DNA of 29,810 nucleotides from the NCBI RefSeq assembly GCF_015062905.1, contig NZ_SUTK01000020.1, positions 1 to 29,810 on the forward strand, read 5' to 3'. The position numbers were made by a program, and so were the translations under genes. The stretch is from Methanobrevibacter thaueri (GTDB taxonomy: Archaea; Methanobacteriota; Methanobacteria; Methanobacteriales; Methanobacteriaceae). The notes under the pieces were generated by a model, which saw nothing but the letters and a program-made list of their open reading frames with translations, made no database searches and was not told where the DNA came from. This document shows, piece after piece, positions 22,562-29,810 of this stretch; the stretch's first letter is position 1, and each line of letters opens with the position of its first letter.

Positions 22562-23206
22562 ATGATTAAAGGCAAAAAAATTTTAATTAGTCTTGGAGGT
22601 ACATATGAGCCTATCGATTCCGTGAGGGGGATTACAAACAAGTCTTCCGGTAAAATGGGATTGGCGCTTGCTTGTGAGGCTTACATCAGGGGTGCGGATT
22701 TGAAATTGGTTGTTGCCAATGTCAGTGTGGAAATCCCTTCTGTTTTTGATGTCGTTCGTGTTGAGACCGGCAGTGAAATGAATGATGCCATTTTAAGCAT
22801 TGTTCCGGATTGTGACATTTTCATATCTGCCGCAGCAGTTTCTGATTTTGAATTAGGGCAAAAATCCGATAAGAAAATAGATTCTTCAAATTCTATTTTT
22901 TTGAATTTGAAGCCTGCAACCAAGATCATTCGCCAGATTAAAAAAGTCAATCCTGATATCTTTCTTGTTGGTTTTAAGGCCGAGTTCAACATTTCAAGGG
23001 ATGATATTATTGAATGCGCTCGAAAGCAAATTTCAGATGCAGGAACTGACCTTGTTATAGCCAATGATATCTCAAAGGAGAATTGTCAGTTCGGATCTGA
23101 TGATAATGAGGTCTTGATTGTTGACGATGATGTTATGGCGGTTCCTCTGGCTTCAAAGAGGGAGATTGCAAAACGCATTTTTGACGTAATTTCTAAAAAG
23201 ATATGA
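22562..23206 (+). CDS. coaB: Phosphopantothenate-cysteine ligase (CoaB), stand-alone
   Basis: A 214-residue ligase that joins cysteine to phosphopantothenate using a nucleoside triphosphate. The motifs G-G-T-Y-E-P-I-D (12-19), V-R-G-I-T-N-K-S-S-G-K-M-G, A-A-A-V-S-D-F, L-K-P-A-T-K-I-I and L-V-I-A-N-D-I match the C-terminal domain of fused CoaBC (Dfp). Alone it is about half that size. No ribosome binding site precedes the ATG at 22562; the coaC stop is one base away and out of frame, so translation is probably coupled, unless a one-base error separates a fused gene. Confidence 0.85.
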   Translation: MIKGKKILISLGGTYEPIDSVRGITNKSSGKMGLALACEAYIRGADLKLVVANVSVEIPSVFDVVRVETGSEMNDAILSIVPDCDIFISAAAVSDFELGQKSDKKIDSSNSIFLNLKPATKIIRQIKKVNPDIFLVGFKAEFNISRDDIIECARKQISDAGTDLVIANDISKENCQFGSDDNEVLIVDDDVMAVPLASKREIAKRIFDVISKKI

Positions 23207-23475
23207 GTTCATCTGCCTGTCAGAACATTGCAACATTGTTTTCAATCATAAATTTATTTATTTTAAAATTATAATCATTTATTTTAATACTTTTTTGATT
23301 TCAATTAGTTTAATTAATCAATGAATAAATTATTTTGATAGTTTTTTCAACGCTATTTTTCCCATCTCCCTGAAGTTTCAAGAATATGGTGAACTGTAGT
23401 CTATATGTTTTAATTTGGATTTGGATTTTCAAATCAATTTTGTTTTTGATATATTATTCCGTGTATGGTGTAAAA

Positions 23476-23780
23476 TTAATTTTATAGTATAAGTTTTAAT
23501 CAATCAATTTTTTGGTTTATGCAGTAATTTTATATGAAAATTTAAGCTTATTGAAGTAATACTTTTTTGATTAAAAACAGTAAATCAATCTTTGAAAAAA
23601 AGTTTTTTTAAAATTAGTTTTAAATAAAAATAAGTTCATGCCTTTAGGTATGAGTTAAATGGAGTGATTAATAGAGTGAATCAACCTAAAGGACGTTTCA
23701 ATGAACTTTTATTTTATTTGCATTAGCAATTATTATATTTAATTTTATAGTATAAAAAGCTATCTAAGTAATACTTTTTG
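23476..23780 (+). repeat. Duplicated short modules with TATA-like cores
   Basis: TTAATTTTATAGTATAA occurs exactly at 23476-23492 and 23739-23755. TAATACTTTTTTGATT occurs exactly at 23285-23300 and 23557-23572, with a one-base-shorter form (AAGTAATACTTTTTG) at 23766-23780. In the last two blocks the modules keep the same order, but the spacing shrinks from 61 to about 10 bases. The first module contains TTTATAGTATAA, a possible TATA box. Confidence 0.6.
23641..23692. repeat. 9-bp perfect inverted repeat in the gap
   Basis: CCTTTAGGT (23641-23649) and ACCTAAAGG (23684-23692) are exact reverse complements with 34 bases between. It lies between the two TATA-like modules. As RNA it would form a stem with a large loop; as DNA it could be a protein site. 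Confidence 0.45.
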
Positions 23781-24265
23781 GCACTTTTTGTAGTAAGTTT
23801 TTAATTTTCTCAGAGCTATTTTTTAGTTGTTTATCACTCAAAAATAAGGTGATTTTTTTCAAAGATTTTTCTTGTATTGACAATGCATTATTGCCTTTTT
23901 TGTACTTGCCTTATTTCACAATTTGGTTAATTTTAAAAACTTTATATTGGGTTTTCTTTTAATATTATGTAGATTTCAATTTAAGATTTTATATGGGTTT
24001 GTTTTTGATAGTTTTTGTTGTAAAACTAGTGTGGAATTATTCTTTTTGATTATATTTACATGTGTTTTTTGTGGGGTGATTTCTAACGTATTGATATTTG
24101 TTAAGGTATCCTGAGCATATATTTTTGGTTATTGGACTATGTCATTTCTTTTTGGTAATCTATTGAAAAATTAAATTGATTTAAGCTTTTTGTTTTTTTT
24201 ATTTTTAATAAAAAATTTGTTAGTTTTTCTTTAGGTTTAATTTATGTTGTTGATTTTAGAATTAA

Positions 24266-25546
24266 TCATTCTTGAGTGGGCGTTTCTATTTTCGTTTCAT
24301 TAAACATATCCATATCAAAAGATTTATACTGGTATGCAACAGCAGATGTGCAAATACCATTGCCGGTAATATTGCTGAGAGCATTAAACATACCGATTAG
24401 ATTGTATATGCCTGTTATCATACTAATTACGGCAATAGGTAAACCTACCATAGTAAGTATCATGGATAATGTAAAGACGCTTGCCATAGGAACTGTCGGG
24501 GTACTGATTGTAGCCATTAAAATAATGATGGCCGCTGTTAAAAGTGCGGTTGTGCCGAAATCAATTCCATGAGCTTGAGCTGTAAATAAAAAACCAACAC
24601 TAAAGAAAACTGCAGACCCGCTCTTATTAAGTGAAGTTCCTAAAGGAACTGTAAATAATGAAATATCATGGGAAACACCCATTTCATCTAATTTTTCTAT
24701 ACTTAATGGAATTGGTGCGCTTGAAGATGCTGATGAGAATGCAAAAAACATTGCCGGTAAAAACTTTCTATAAAATTTTAAAGGATTGGCCTTAGTAAAA
24801 ATTACAAAAATAATTGGATAAATCACAAATATCTGAATAGCAGTTACAAGTATTATACATCCGATAAATGCAGTTAATGGTAAAATAGTTTCAAATCCGA
24901 TTGATCCAAAAGTTCTTGCCATCATGCAGAATATTCCAATTGGAGCGATTTTCATGATGACATTTATCAGTTTCATCATAATATGGTTTAATTCATCAAA
25001 AAGGTTATAGAGTGTTGATGTTTCATCTTTTAATTTGATTAAAATATAACCGAGCAGTACTCCAAAAAAGATAATGGGCAGCATTTCTCCATTAGTCAAT
25101 GCATTTAATGGATTTTCAGGAAAAATATTTAAAATTATGTCAGTTAATGTCATGCTCACTGAATTTGACGCTGCTTCGGATGCAGTTATATTTAAACCCT
25201 CTCCTGGTCTGATAATTGTTCCTATAACTAAAGCAATTACTATTGAAATGATGTTTGTTAACATGAAAAATCCAATGGATTTTGCCCCTACTGTTCCGAG
25301 CTTTCGTATATCTGTGATTGAAGCAAGACTCATGACTATTGAACAGAAAACAAGTGGAACAACAAGCATTTTCATTAATCTAATGAATAACTCTCCACCT
25401 ACATAAAAAACATTATCCATTAAGATAAAATTTTTAATGAAAGGATTTTTAACATAAAAGTTTAGGAATAATCCTGTCAAGGTTCCTAAAATCATTGCTA
25501 TTAAAATCCAATTTCCTAAACTTAATTTTCTTAAATAATTAAACAT
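24266..25546 (-). CDS. Dicarboxylate/amino acid:cation symporter family protein, atypical (GltP-like)
   Basis: A 426-residue membrane transporter of the DAACS/glutamate transporter family, with S-S-A-S-S-S-A-P-I-P in hairpin 1 and T-I-S-T-P-T-V-P in hairpin 2. The Na+ motif N-M-D-G-T is N-K-S-G-S at 307-311. In the eighth span the binding residues known from GltPh are changed: its Asp390, Asp394, Arg397 and Asp405 correspond to Tyr381, Gly385, Asn388 and Asn396, while Asn392 is kept. The substrate and coupling ion are therefore uncertain, and it is unlikely to be an acidic amino acid carrier. I use the ATG at 25546, matching the paralog's start; a TTG nine bases earlier is in frame. It follows its paralog by 24 bases. 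Confidence 0.85.
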   Translation of the reverse strand: MFNYLRKLSLGNWILIAMILGTLTGLFLNFYVKNPFIKNFILMDNVFYVGGELFIRLMKMLVVPLVFCSIVMSLASITDIRKLGTVGAKSIGFFMLTNIISIVIALVIGTIIRPGEGLNITASEAASNSVSMTLTDIILNIFPENPLNALTNGEMLPIIFFGVLLGYILIKLKDETSTLYNLFDELNHIMMKLINVIMKIAPIGIFCMMARTFGSIGFETILPLTAFIGCIILVTAIQIFVIYPIIFVIFTKANPLKFYRKFLPAMFFAFSSASSSAPIPLSIEKLDEMGVSHDISLFTVPLGTSLNKSGSAVFFSVGFLFTAQAHGIDFGTTALLTAAIIILMATISTPTVPMASVFTLSMILTMVGLPIAVISMITGIYNLIGMFNALSNITGNGICTSAVAYQYKSFDMDMFNETKIETPTQE

Positions 25547-25570
25547 TTCAATCAAATATAATAACTTTTT

Positions 25571-26863
25571 TTATTCCATATCCTTAAGCAATTTATTGGG
25601 TTCTTTTTTATTGTTTAATACATCCCTATCCAATGATTTATTTTTAAGCGCAACGATTATTGTGCAAACGGAATCACCAGTAATATTGACTGCAGTTCTA
25701 CATGAGTCGAGAATAGGATCTATACCCACCATTACTCCAATCATTTCACTCGGCAGACCGACTGCAGTGAATACTAAAGTTAAAGTGGCAAGACCTGAAA
25801 ACGGAACTGAAGGCGTACTGGTCGAAGCTATTAACACTGTAAAAATTAATGTTAAAATAGCTGAAATACCTAAATCAATTCCACAATATTGTGCTGCAAA
25901 CATCACAGCCACACATTGCATGATAATGGTTCCATTTTTGTTAAGTGTAGCTCCTAAAGGAACTGTAAATGATGAAATGTCACGGGTAATGCCAATTTCT
26001 TCCAATGTATTCATATTTAATGGAATTGTTGCATTTGAGGATAATGTTGAAAATGCAAAGAATATCACAGACAGGAACTTCCTATAAAACTTCAAAGGAT
26101 CCACTTTTGCAAAAATGATAAGTATAAAAGGATAAACTACAATTAACTGAATTAACAGCCCTAATATTATACATCCCACGAATTTGGCTAAAGGAAATAT
26201 GCTTTCAAACTCTAAAGTTCCAAAAGTTTTGGCCATCAAACAGAATACTCCAAAAGGAGCAAATTTAACGACAACATCTGTCATTGCTATCATAACTTTT
26301 TTTGATTCTTTAAAAACATTATTGAGCGTTGGAGTTTTTTGACTTAATTTAATTAAAATAAAACCCATTATCACTCCTAATATGATGACAGATAACATCT
26401 CACTACTGGCTAAAGCATTTAAAGGATTTTCTGGAATAATATTTAAAACTAAATCAGTCATTGTTTGATTAAGAGTCACATTTGATGTTTGATTTATTGT
26501 TGAGAGGTTTATGCCAATGCCAGGTTTAAAAATTGCACTTATTGTGAGTGCGATAAATATTCCAACAAGGGATGTGATCAGATAGAGAATAATGGTGCTT
26601 CCGCCAATCATAAAAATTTTACGAATATCAGAAATTGAAGCCACACCAACAACTAAAGAACAAAAAACAAGTGGAACAGCAAGCATTTTCATCAATCTGA
26701 TAAAAATATTTCCTCCCAAATAAAAAACATTATCTATAAGAATAATATCTTTAATAAAGTGGTTATTAACAAATAAATTTAGAAATAAGCCGACGATTAT
26801 TCCTAAAATCATTCCTATTAAAATCCAATTACCCAAACTAATTTTTTTCAATCGATAAAACAT
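25571..26863 (-). CDS. Dicarboxylate/amino acid:cation symporter family protein (GltP-like)
   Basis: A 430-residue DAACS transporter, promoter-proximal of a tandem pair. It keeps the eighth-span substrate residues of the glutamate/aspartate carriers: Asp382, Asp386, Arg389, Asn393 and Asp397 in D-S-C-R-T-A-V-N-I-T-G-D. Hairpin 1 is F-S-T-L-S-S-N-A-T-I-P and hairpin 2 S-T-S-T-P-S-V-P. The usual N-M-D-G-T is N-K-N-G-T (308-312), with Lys where Met and Asn where the Na+-binding Asp normally stand. Arg389 suggests a carboxylate substrate. Both proteins share the L-G-N-W-I-L-I start and were probably made by gene duplication. Confidence 0.88.
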   Translation of the reverse strand: MFYRLKKISLGNWILIGMILGIIVGLFLNLFVNNHFIKDIILIDNVFYLGGNIFIRLMKMLAVPLVFCSLVVGVASISDIRKIFMIGGSTIILYLITSLVGIFIALTISAIFKPGIGINLSTINQTSNVTLNQTMTDLVLNIIPENPLNALASSEMLSVIILGVIMGFILIKLSQKTPTLNNVFKESKKVMIAMTDVVVKFAPFGVFCLMAKTFGTLEFESIFPLAKFVGCIILGLLIQLIVVYPFILIIFAKVDPLKFYRKFLSVIFFAFSTLSSNATIPLNMNTLEEIGITRDISSFTVPLGATLNKNGTIIMQCVAVMFAAQYCGIDLGISAILTLIFTVLIASTSTPSVPFSGLATLTLVFTAVGLPSEMIGVMVGIDPILDSCRTAVNITGDSVCTIIVALKNKSLDRDVLNNKKEPNKLLKDME

Positions 26864-26883
26864 AACTCATCTGTTTATTTTTT

Positions 26884-26899
26884 TATTAATTATAATATT
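26884..26899 (-). promoter_or_regulatory. Possible TATA box for the tandem transporter pair
   Basis: On the minus strand AATATTATAATTAATA lies about 25-35 bases before the ATG at 26863. If used, the leader would be only a few bases long. The rest of 26864-27127 is AT-rich, with two very small hairpins at 26959-26984 and no gene seen. Confidence 0.3.
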
Positions 26900-27127
26900 A
26901 AAATTATTATGATGGTATGATATTGGATGAGTAATTTTTAAAACAATTTTATTTTAAATCCTAATCGTAGGAATCTTAAAGATTTTCAGCAAGAATTAGA
27001 TTAGAAAACGATACATAATCCAATTATCCTTAAGAATATCAAGAATATGAATGTAAATTTAAAAAAAAGAACGCCTAATATCTGGAAGATTTTTTTTACT
27101 TTACCAGAAGTCAGTTTGACATTTCTT

Positions 27128-27769
27128 TTAAAAGTTTTTCTCAACTAGAAAAGCAACATGATCTTTTTCGTAGGGTTCCAGTTTCACTTTTTCAATAATT
27201 TTAAAGCCTTTCTCTTTCAATTTCTTTTCCTGTTCCTTGAAAACCTTTTTAGGCTTTTGAACAACATCGATACTTCTTGCCTTAATCATTAAAAGACCTG
27301 CACCATCCTCTTTGGAAAATAAGTTCATATTTCTCATGAACAGCTCTGTCTGTGTAGGCTGGGCAACATCACAGTATACCAGATCGGACTTTTCAACAAT
27401 GTTGAGGTATCCTTTCGGTTTGGTTGCATCACCCAGAATAGGAGCAATGTTAGGCCTTTGGCGTGAAAGCTGAACCAGTTTTTTGGCTGTGGTAGGTGAA
27501 AATTCAACTGCATAAACCCTTCCATCTGTTACAATATCTGAAATGTGTGAAACGGTAGTTCCGGTTGAAGCTCCAAGGTACAGGACTTTTGAGGCATCAT
27601 CAAGCTTTAAATTTTCCATTCCGTTTAAAAGTGCCGCTGCCAATTTTGAACGTCTTGGATTCCATATTCTATATTCCTCATCCTCTTGGATTAATTCCTC
27701 TCCATAGACTGATATTCCAGGAGTCAAATTTTTGGTTGCAACATTCCCGTCTTTAAAATAAACTTTCAT
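27128..27769 (-). CDS. flpA: Fibrillarin-like rRNA/tRNA 2'-O-methyltransferase
   Basis: A 213-residue SAM-dependent methyltransferase, the catalytic subunit of the archaeal C/D box sRNP that 2'-O-methylates rRNA and tRNA sites picked by guide RNAs. Seen: the N-terminal R-I-W-N-P-R-R-S-K-L-A-A (34-45), the SAM motif L-Y-L-G-A-S-T-G-T-T (63-72), Y-A-V-E-F-S (86-91), G-D-A (113-115), D-V-A-Q-P (134-138) and I-K-A-R-S-I-D (162-168). Length is normal for archaea. It starts two bases after the nop5 stop, with GAGGAG inside the nop5 tail. Confidence 0.95.
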   Translation of the reverse strand: MKVYFKDGNVATKNLTPGISVYGEELIQEDEEYRIWNPRRSKLAAALLNGMENLKLDDASKVLYLGASTGTTVSHISDIVTDGRVYAVEFSPTTAKKLVQLSRQRPNIAPILGDATKPKGYLNIVEKSDLVYCDVAQPTQTELFMRNMNLFSKEDGAGLLMIKARSIDVVQKPKKVFKEQEKKLKEKGFKIIEKVKLEPYEKDHVAFLVEKNF

Positions 27770-27771
27770 GC

Positions 27772-28923
27772 TTATCTCCTCTTCCTTTTCTTTTTACCTT
27801 TTCTCTTTTTGTTTTTGCCTTTTGACCTTTCTTCATTTCGTTTTTTAGTAGTTTTGGTTGGAAAAGGATTATTCTTTTCAATTTCTTCAGCTTTTTTTAT
27901 AAATTCATCAAAGGCATTTTCATCAAATGTCTTGGTAAAAACATCCCTTCTTGCGGCATGTGATATCATTCCTGCAAGCATTCTGGCAATTTTTCCACGA
28001 TTCCACCATTTTGCTCCGCGAACCTGCGGATGCTGGTATATCAAACCGTATTTAGGCGGACGGTCTCCACTTTTTAGGTGCCTGAACAGAGCCTTTTCAG
28101 CACCCATTATCTGGACTGTGCTTGATGGGTAGACTGCGAGCCTTTTAAGCCCTCCAGCATGTGAAATCAGCTTGGCTCCTAGAGATGATCCGACCAATAA
28201 TCTCAAGTTTGGAGCGATGTCCTGCATTTTAAAGTCAACATATTCCTCAAGGTTTTTTCTTGTCTGCTGCATTTCATAGATTGAATTTGCATAATTGTTC
28301 ATTATTTCTATGTCTTTTGGATTGATGTCTTCTTCCAGGTCGATTATGTCACCTGGGAATGCTTCAGGTTTGGCATTAATGATTTCTTCCTTGGTTTTGT
28401 TTTGTGAAATCAACTTGATGTAGGTTTCATTGTTTTTAATAACATCCATTTCGGGGAAATACAATGCATACCATTCACGGATTCTTTCAATTTGTTTGGA
28501 AATGCTTTCATCAATCTCATCTATGGTATTGATTGCCTGAATCAGGTGCTTGTCTTCAGAGGCTGATTCCTTCTTGATTTTGTAAATCGCCAGATTTCTG
28601 TAGATTTCGGTTATTTCATCATTGTCCAATCCGAATTCTTCATAATTGCTTCTTAGATATTCTCCAGCAGGATTCGGATTTTTGATGGTGACTTTTTCAT
28701 TGCCGTAATCTGACTTTCTTTTATTGGACTCGATTATGATTTCATCATGGTCCCTTGAAACTTCATCGATTATTTCCATTTCTTCAGGCACGATTTTTTT
28801 ATCATCGATATCGGCCAATCTGTTAAGTATTTCATCTTCAGGAAATAACTTTTCTGAGATTAATTCGTTTTCACTGTTAAAGGCTAGAAATCCTTTAACA
28901 CAATAAGTAATATAGCATTCCAT
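27772..28923 (-). CDS. nop5: C/D box sRNP core protein Nop5
   Basis: A 383-residue archaeal Nop56/58 homolog that bridges fibrillarin, L7Ae and guide RNA. The N-terminal 110 residues bind fibrillarin, about 120-235 form the coiled coil, and 240-330 the Nop domain with G-S-S-L-G-A-K-L-I-S-H-A-G-G-L (245-259), Y-P-S-S-T-V-Q-I-M-G-A-E-K-A-L-F (265-280) and Q-H-P-Q-V-R-G-A-K-W-W-N-R-G-K. The last 30 residues are a Lys/Arg tail. There is no ribosome binding site at the ATG, and a TATA box about 24 bases upstream suggests a leaderless message. Confidence 0.95.
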   Translation of the reverse strand: MECYITYCVKGFLAFNSENELISEKLFPEDEILNRLADIDDKKIVPEEMEIIDEVSRDHDEIIIESNKRKSDYGNEKVTIKNPNPAGEYLRSNYEEFGLDNDEITEIYRNLAIYKIKKESASEDKHLIQAINTIDEIDESISKQIERIREWYALYFPEMDVIKNNETYIKLISQNKTKEEIINAKPEAFPGDIIDLEEDINPKDIEIMNNYANSIYEMQQTRKNLEEYVDFKMQDIAPNLRLLVGSSLGAKLISHAGGLKRLAVYPSSTVQIMGAEKALFRHLKSGDRPPKYGLIYQHPQVRGAKWWNRGKIARMLAGMISHAARRDVFTKTFDENAFDEFIKKAEEIEKNNPFPTKTTKKRNEERSKGKNKKRKGKKKRKRR

Positions 28924-28939
28924 AAAATTAATTATCTAT

Positions 28940-28953
28940 TTTATTTTTAATAA
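28940..28953 (-). promoter_or_regulatory. TATA box for nop5-flpA, close enough for a leaderless transcript
   Basis: On the minus strand TTATTAAAAATAAA is centred about 24 bases before the A of the ATG at 28923. That is the archaeal TATA-to-start distance, so transcription would begin at or next to the start codon. No Shine-Dalgarno sequence is present. Confidence 0.45.
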
Positions 28954-29010
28954 GTATTTTCAATAGGTGCATTGAATTATTTGAGGGCAAAATTGGTTGT
29001 AAAGATTTTT

Positions 29011-29030
29011 CTTTAAACTATTTTTATCAT
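29011..29030 (+). promoter_or_regulatory. TATA-like sequence for the coiled-coil gene
   Basis: CTTTAAACTATTTTTATCAT lies 22-41 bases before the ATG at 29052. Its 3' half (TTTTTATCAT) is at the spacing that would start transcription at the ATG. No ribosome binding site is visible. Confidence 0.35.
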
Positions 29031-29051
29031 GAAATTTAAACTATTAACTGT

Positions 29052-29591
29052 ATGTCAAAAGAGAGTTTGGATGATTTAAGATATGAGTTGGAACTTAAGA
29101 ATGCAGAAATCGATGAGCTTAATATTGAGCTTCAGGAAAAAAACGAGCAGATCAACAAGCTGAAGCTGTATTCCACCAAATTAAAATACGAGAAAAAGAA
29201 TTTGGAGGACAAGCTCGACACCAAAATCGATTATGACAAGGCAAGAATCAATGAGCTTGACGATTTGCAGGAAAAAATCAGGGAAAAGGAATCCATCATC
29301 GAGGACAAGCATGACCAGGTGAAATACCTCAGGTCCTTGATTGACGATTACAAGGAGCAGTTAGGCAGGAATACCGAGAATCTGGATGTCCAGCTCAAAA
29401 AAATCTCTAAAACCTATGAGGATTTGCTCGCCCAAAAGGATGCCATAATCCAAAAACAGGATGAGCAAATTGCCAATTTGATAAAATCAAATGAAGAAAC
29501 AGTAAAATCAAACAAAACTAACTTAATAAGTTTGAAATTGCAGAATGAAAAATATCAGGAAATCATTGATAAATTTACAAAAACTAATTAA
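29052..29591 (+). CDS. Coiled-coil protein of unknown function
   Basis: A 179-residue protein that is helical coiled coil from about residue 5 to 150. Regular heptads with Leu/Ile are interleaved by Glu, Lys and Asp, with no Pro and no Cys. There is no signal peptide, membrane span or globular domain. The base composition of the centre is richer in G and C than nearby genes, because of repeated GAG, AAG and GAC codons. It diverges from nop5 and precedes pyrD by 24 bases in the same direction. The lack of a ribosome binding site suggests a leaderless start. It may be a structural or scaffold protein; no family is recognised. Confidence 0.7.
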   Translation: MSKESLDDLRYELELKNAEIDELNIELQEKNEQINKLKLYSTKLKYEKKNLEDKLDTKIDYDKARINELDDLQEKIREKESIIEDKHDQVKYLRSLIDDYKEQLGRNTENLDVQLKKISKTYEDLLAQKDAIIQKQDEQIANLIKSNEETVKSNKTNLISLKLQNEKYQEIIDKFTKTN

Positions 29592-29615
29592 ACAATTAAT
29601 TACAAAGTTGATATT

Positions 29616-29810
29616 ATGTTGAAAACAAACGTTTGTGGAGTAGAATTTAGAAATCCCTTGATGTTGGCGGCAGGAATTATGGGAAGCAACGCCTCATCAA
29701 TGAACTGGATTTTAAAATCAGGTGCTGGAGGAGTCGTATCCAAATCATTTTCACTTAATCCTCATCCGGGCTATCCGAACCCGACAACCGTGGCGGTTGA
29801 TGGGGGAATC
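29616..29810 (+). CDS. pyrD: Dihydroorotate dehydrogenase, N-terminal part (cut by window end)
   Basis: The first 65 codons of dihydroorotate dehydrogenase, the fourth step of pyrimidine synthesis. The opening V-C-G-V-E-F-R-N-P-L-M-L-A-A-G (6-20) and G-A-G-G-V-V-S-K-S-F-S (36-46) with N-P-H-P-G-Y-P-N-P (48-56) match the class 1B FMN enzyme used with an electron-transfer subunit. A weak GTTGAT precedes the ATG. The active-site Cys/Ser region is beyond the window. Confidence 0.9.
   Translation, partial: MLKTNVCGVEFRNPLMLAAGIMGSNASSMNWILKSGAGGVVSKSFSLNPHPGYPNPTTVAVDGGI

Larger units (their letters stand above)
23207..24243. other. About 1 kb T-rich gap without a convincing gene
   Basis: The plus strand is strikingly rich in T. 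A 63-codon frame with a TTG start at 23923-24114 is the only open frame of note, and it is made mostly of Phe, Leu and Ile as expected of T-rich noise. The gap does hold duplicated short modules and an inverted repeat (listed separately), and a slightly GC-richer patch at about 23355-23402. It could be a degenerated gene, an untranslated RNA region, or both. Confidence 0.6.

Noticed and set aside
23923..24114. A 63-residue hydrophobic protein in the large gap
   Set aside because: It starts with TTG without a ribosome binding site and consists of Phe, Leu and Ile as expected of T-rich DNA; no conserved pattern is visible.
23207..24265. C/D box guide RNAs near the nop5-flpA operon
   Set aside because: I looked for RTGATGA and CTGA boxes at suitable spacing in this gap and other intergenic regions and saw no convincing pair.
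26959..26984. Two tiny hairpins near the transporter promoter as a riboswitch
   Set aside because: Stems of five and six pairs in AT-rich DNA with no conserved core; they lie upstream of the TATA box and so outside the transporter transcript.

Overview
The window is a stretch of an AT-rich methanogenic archaeon chromosome, best matched by Methanobrevibacter or a close relative in the Methanobacteriales. The main reason is a complete 17-gene energy-converting hydrogenase B operon (ehbABCDEFGHIJKLMNOPQ) in the gene order known from Methanothermobacter. Other support comes from the Nop5/fibrillarin pair, archaeal TATA-type promoters, GGTGAT/GGAGG ribosome binding sites, QueD/QueE for archaeosine, and CoaC/CoaB. 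No rRNA, tRNA, CRISPR array or intact insertion sequence was seen.

Layout. 1-400: the tail of an upstream gene and an untranslated stretch bounded by an 18-bp perfect inverted repeat (72-89 and 337-354) with a strong hairpin inside. 401-2070: a DUF457/YdjM-like membrane protein facing an ACR3/bile-acid-type transporter; the two genes overlap tail to tail by a few bases. 2276-12265: the ehb operon, from a TATA box to a hairpin-plus-T-run terminator. Ten small Mrp-like or unassigned membrane subunits (EhbA-J) come first, then a polyferredoxin (K), a two-cluster ferredoxin (L), the [NiFe] small and large subunits (M, N), the NuoH-like anchor (O) and two soluble proteins (P, Q). Together they should couple Na+ or H+ flow to ferredoxin reduction by H2 for anabolic carbon fixation. 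12275-15995 (minus strand): a Cas4-like protein without its catalytic acid, a neurotransmitter:sodium symporter family protein, and a nucleotidyltransferase-fold protein whose promoter lies on a dyad.

16207-18010: DUF366, QueD and QueE, each overlapping the next by ATGA, the deazapurine (preQ0/archaeosine) part of the window. 18075-19839: two adjacent four-CBS-domain proteins. 19865-20677: prephenate dehydratase with an odd translation start. 20739-22041: a membrane-anchored Thr/Ser-rich surface stalk and a secreted PsbP-like protein. 22051-23206: CoaC and CoaB as separate, frame-shifted neighbours. 23207-24265: about 1 kb of T-rich DNA with no convincing gene but with duplicated short modules and a dyad. 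24266-26863 (minus): two tandem glutamate-transporter-family paralogs with altered ion and substrate motifs. 27128-28923 (minus): fibrillarin-like methyltransferase and Nop5 of the C/D box sRNP. 29052-29591: an all-coiled-coil protein. 29616-29810: the first 65 codons of pyrD, cut by the window end.

The most unusual signals are the 18-bp inverted-repeat element near the left edge, the degenerate stand-alone Cas4-like protein, the DUF366-queD-queE overlap operon, the motif changes in the tandem transporters, and the patterned 1-kb gap. No CRISPR or defence system is complete here. All assignments come from reading motifs, without a database search.
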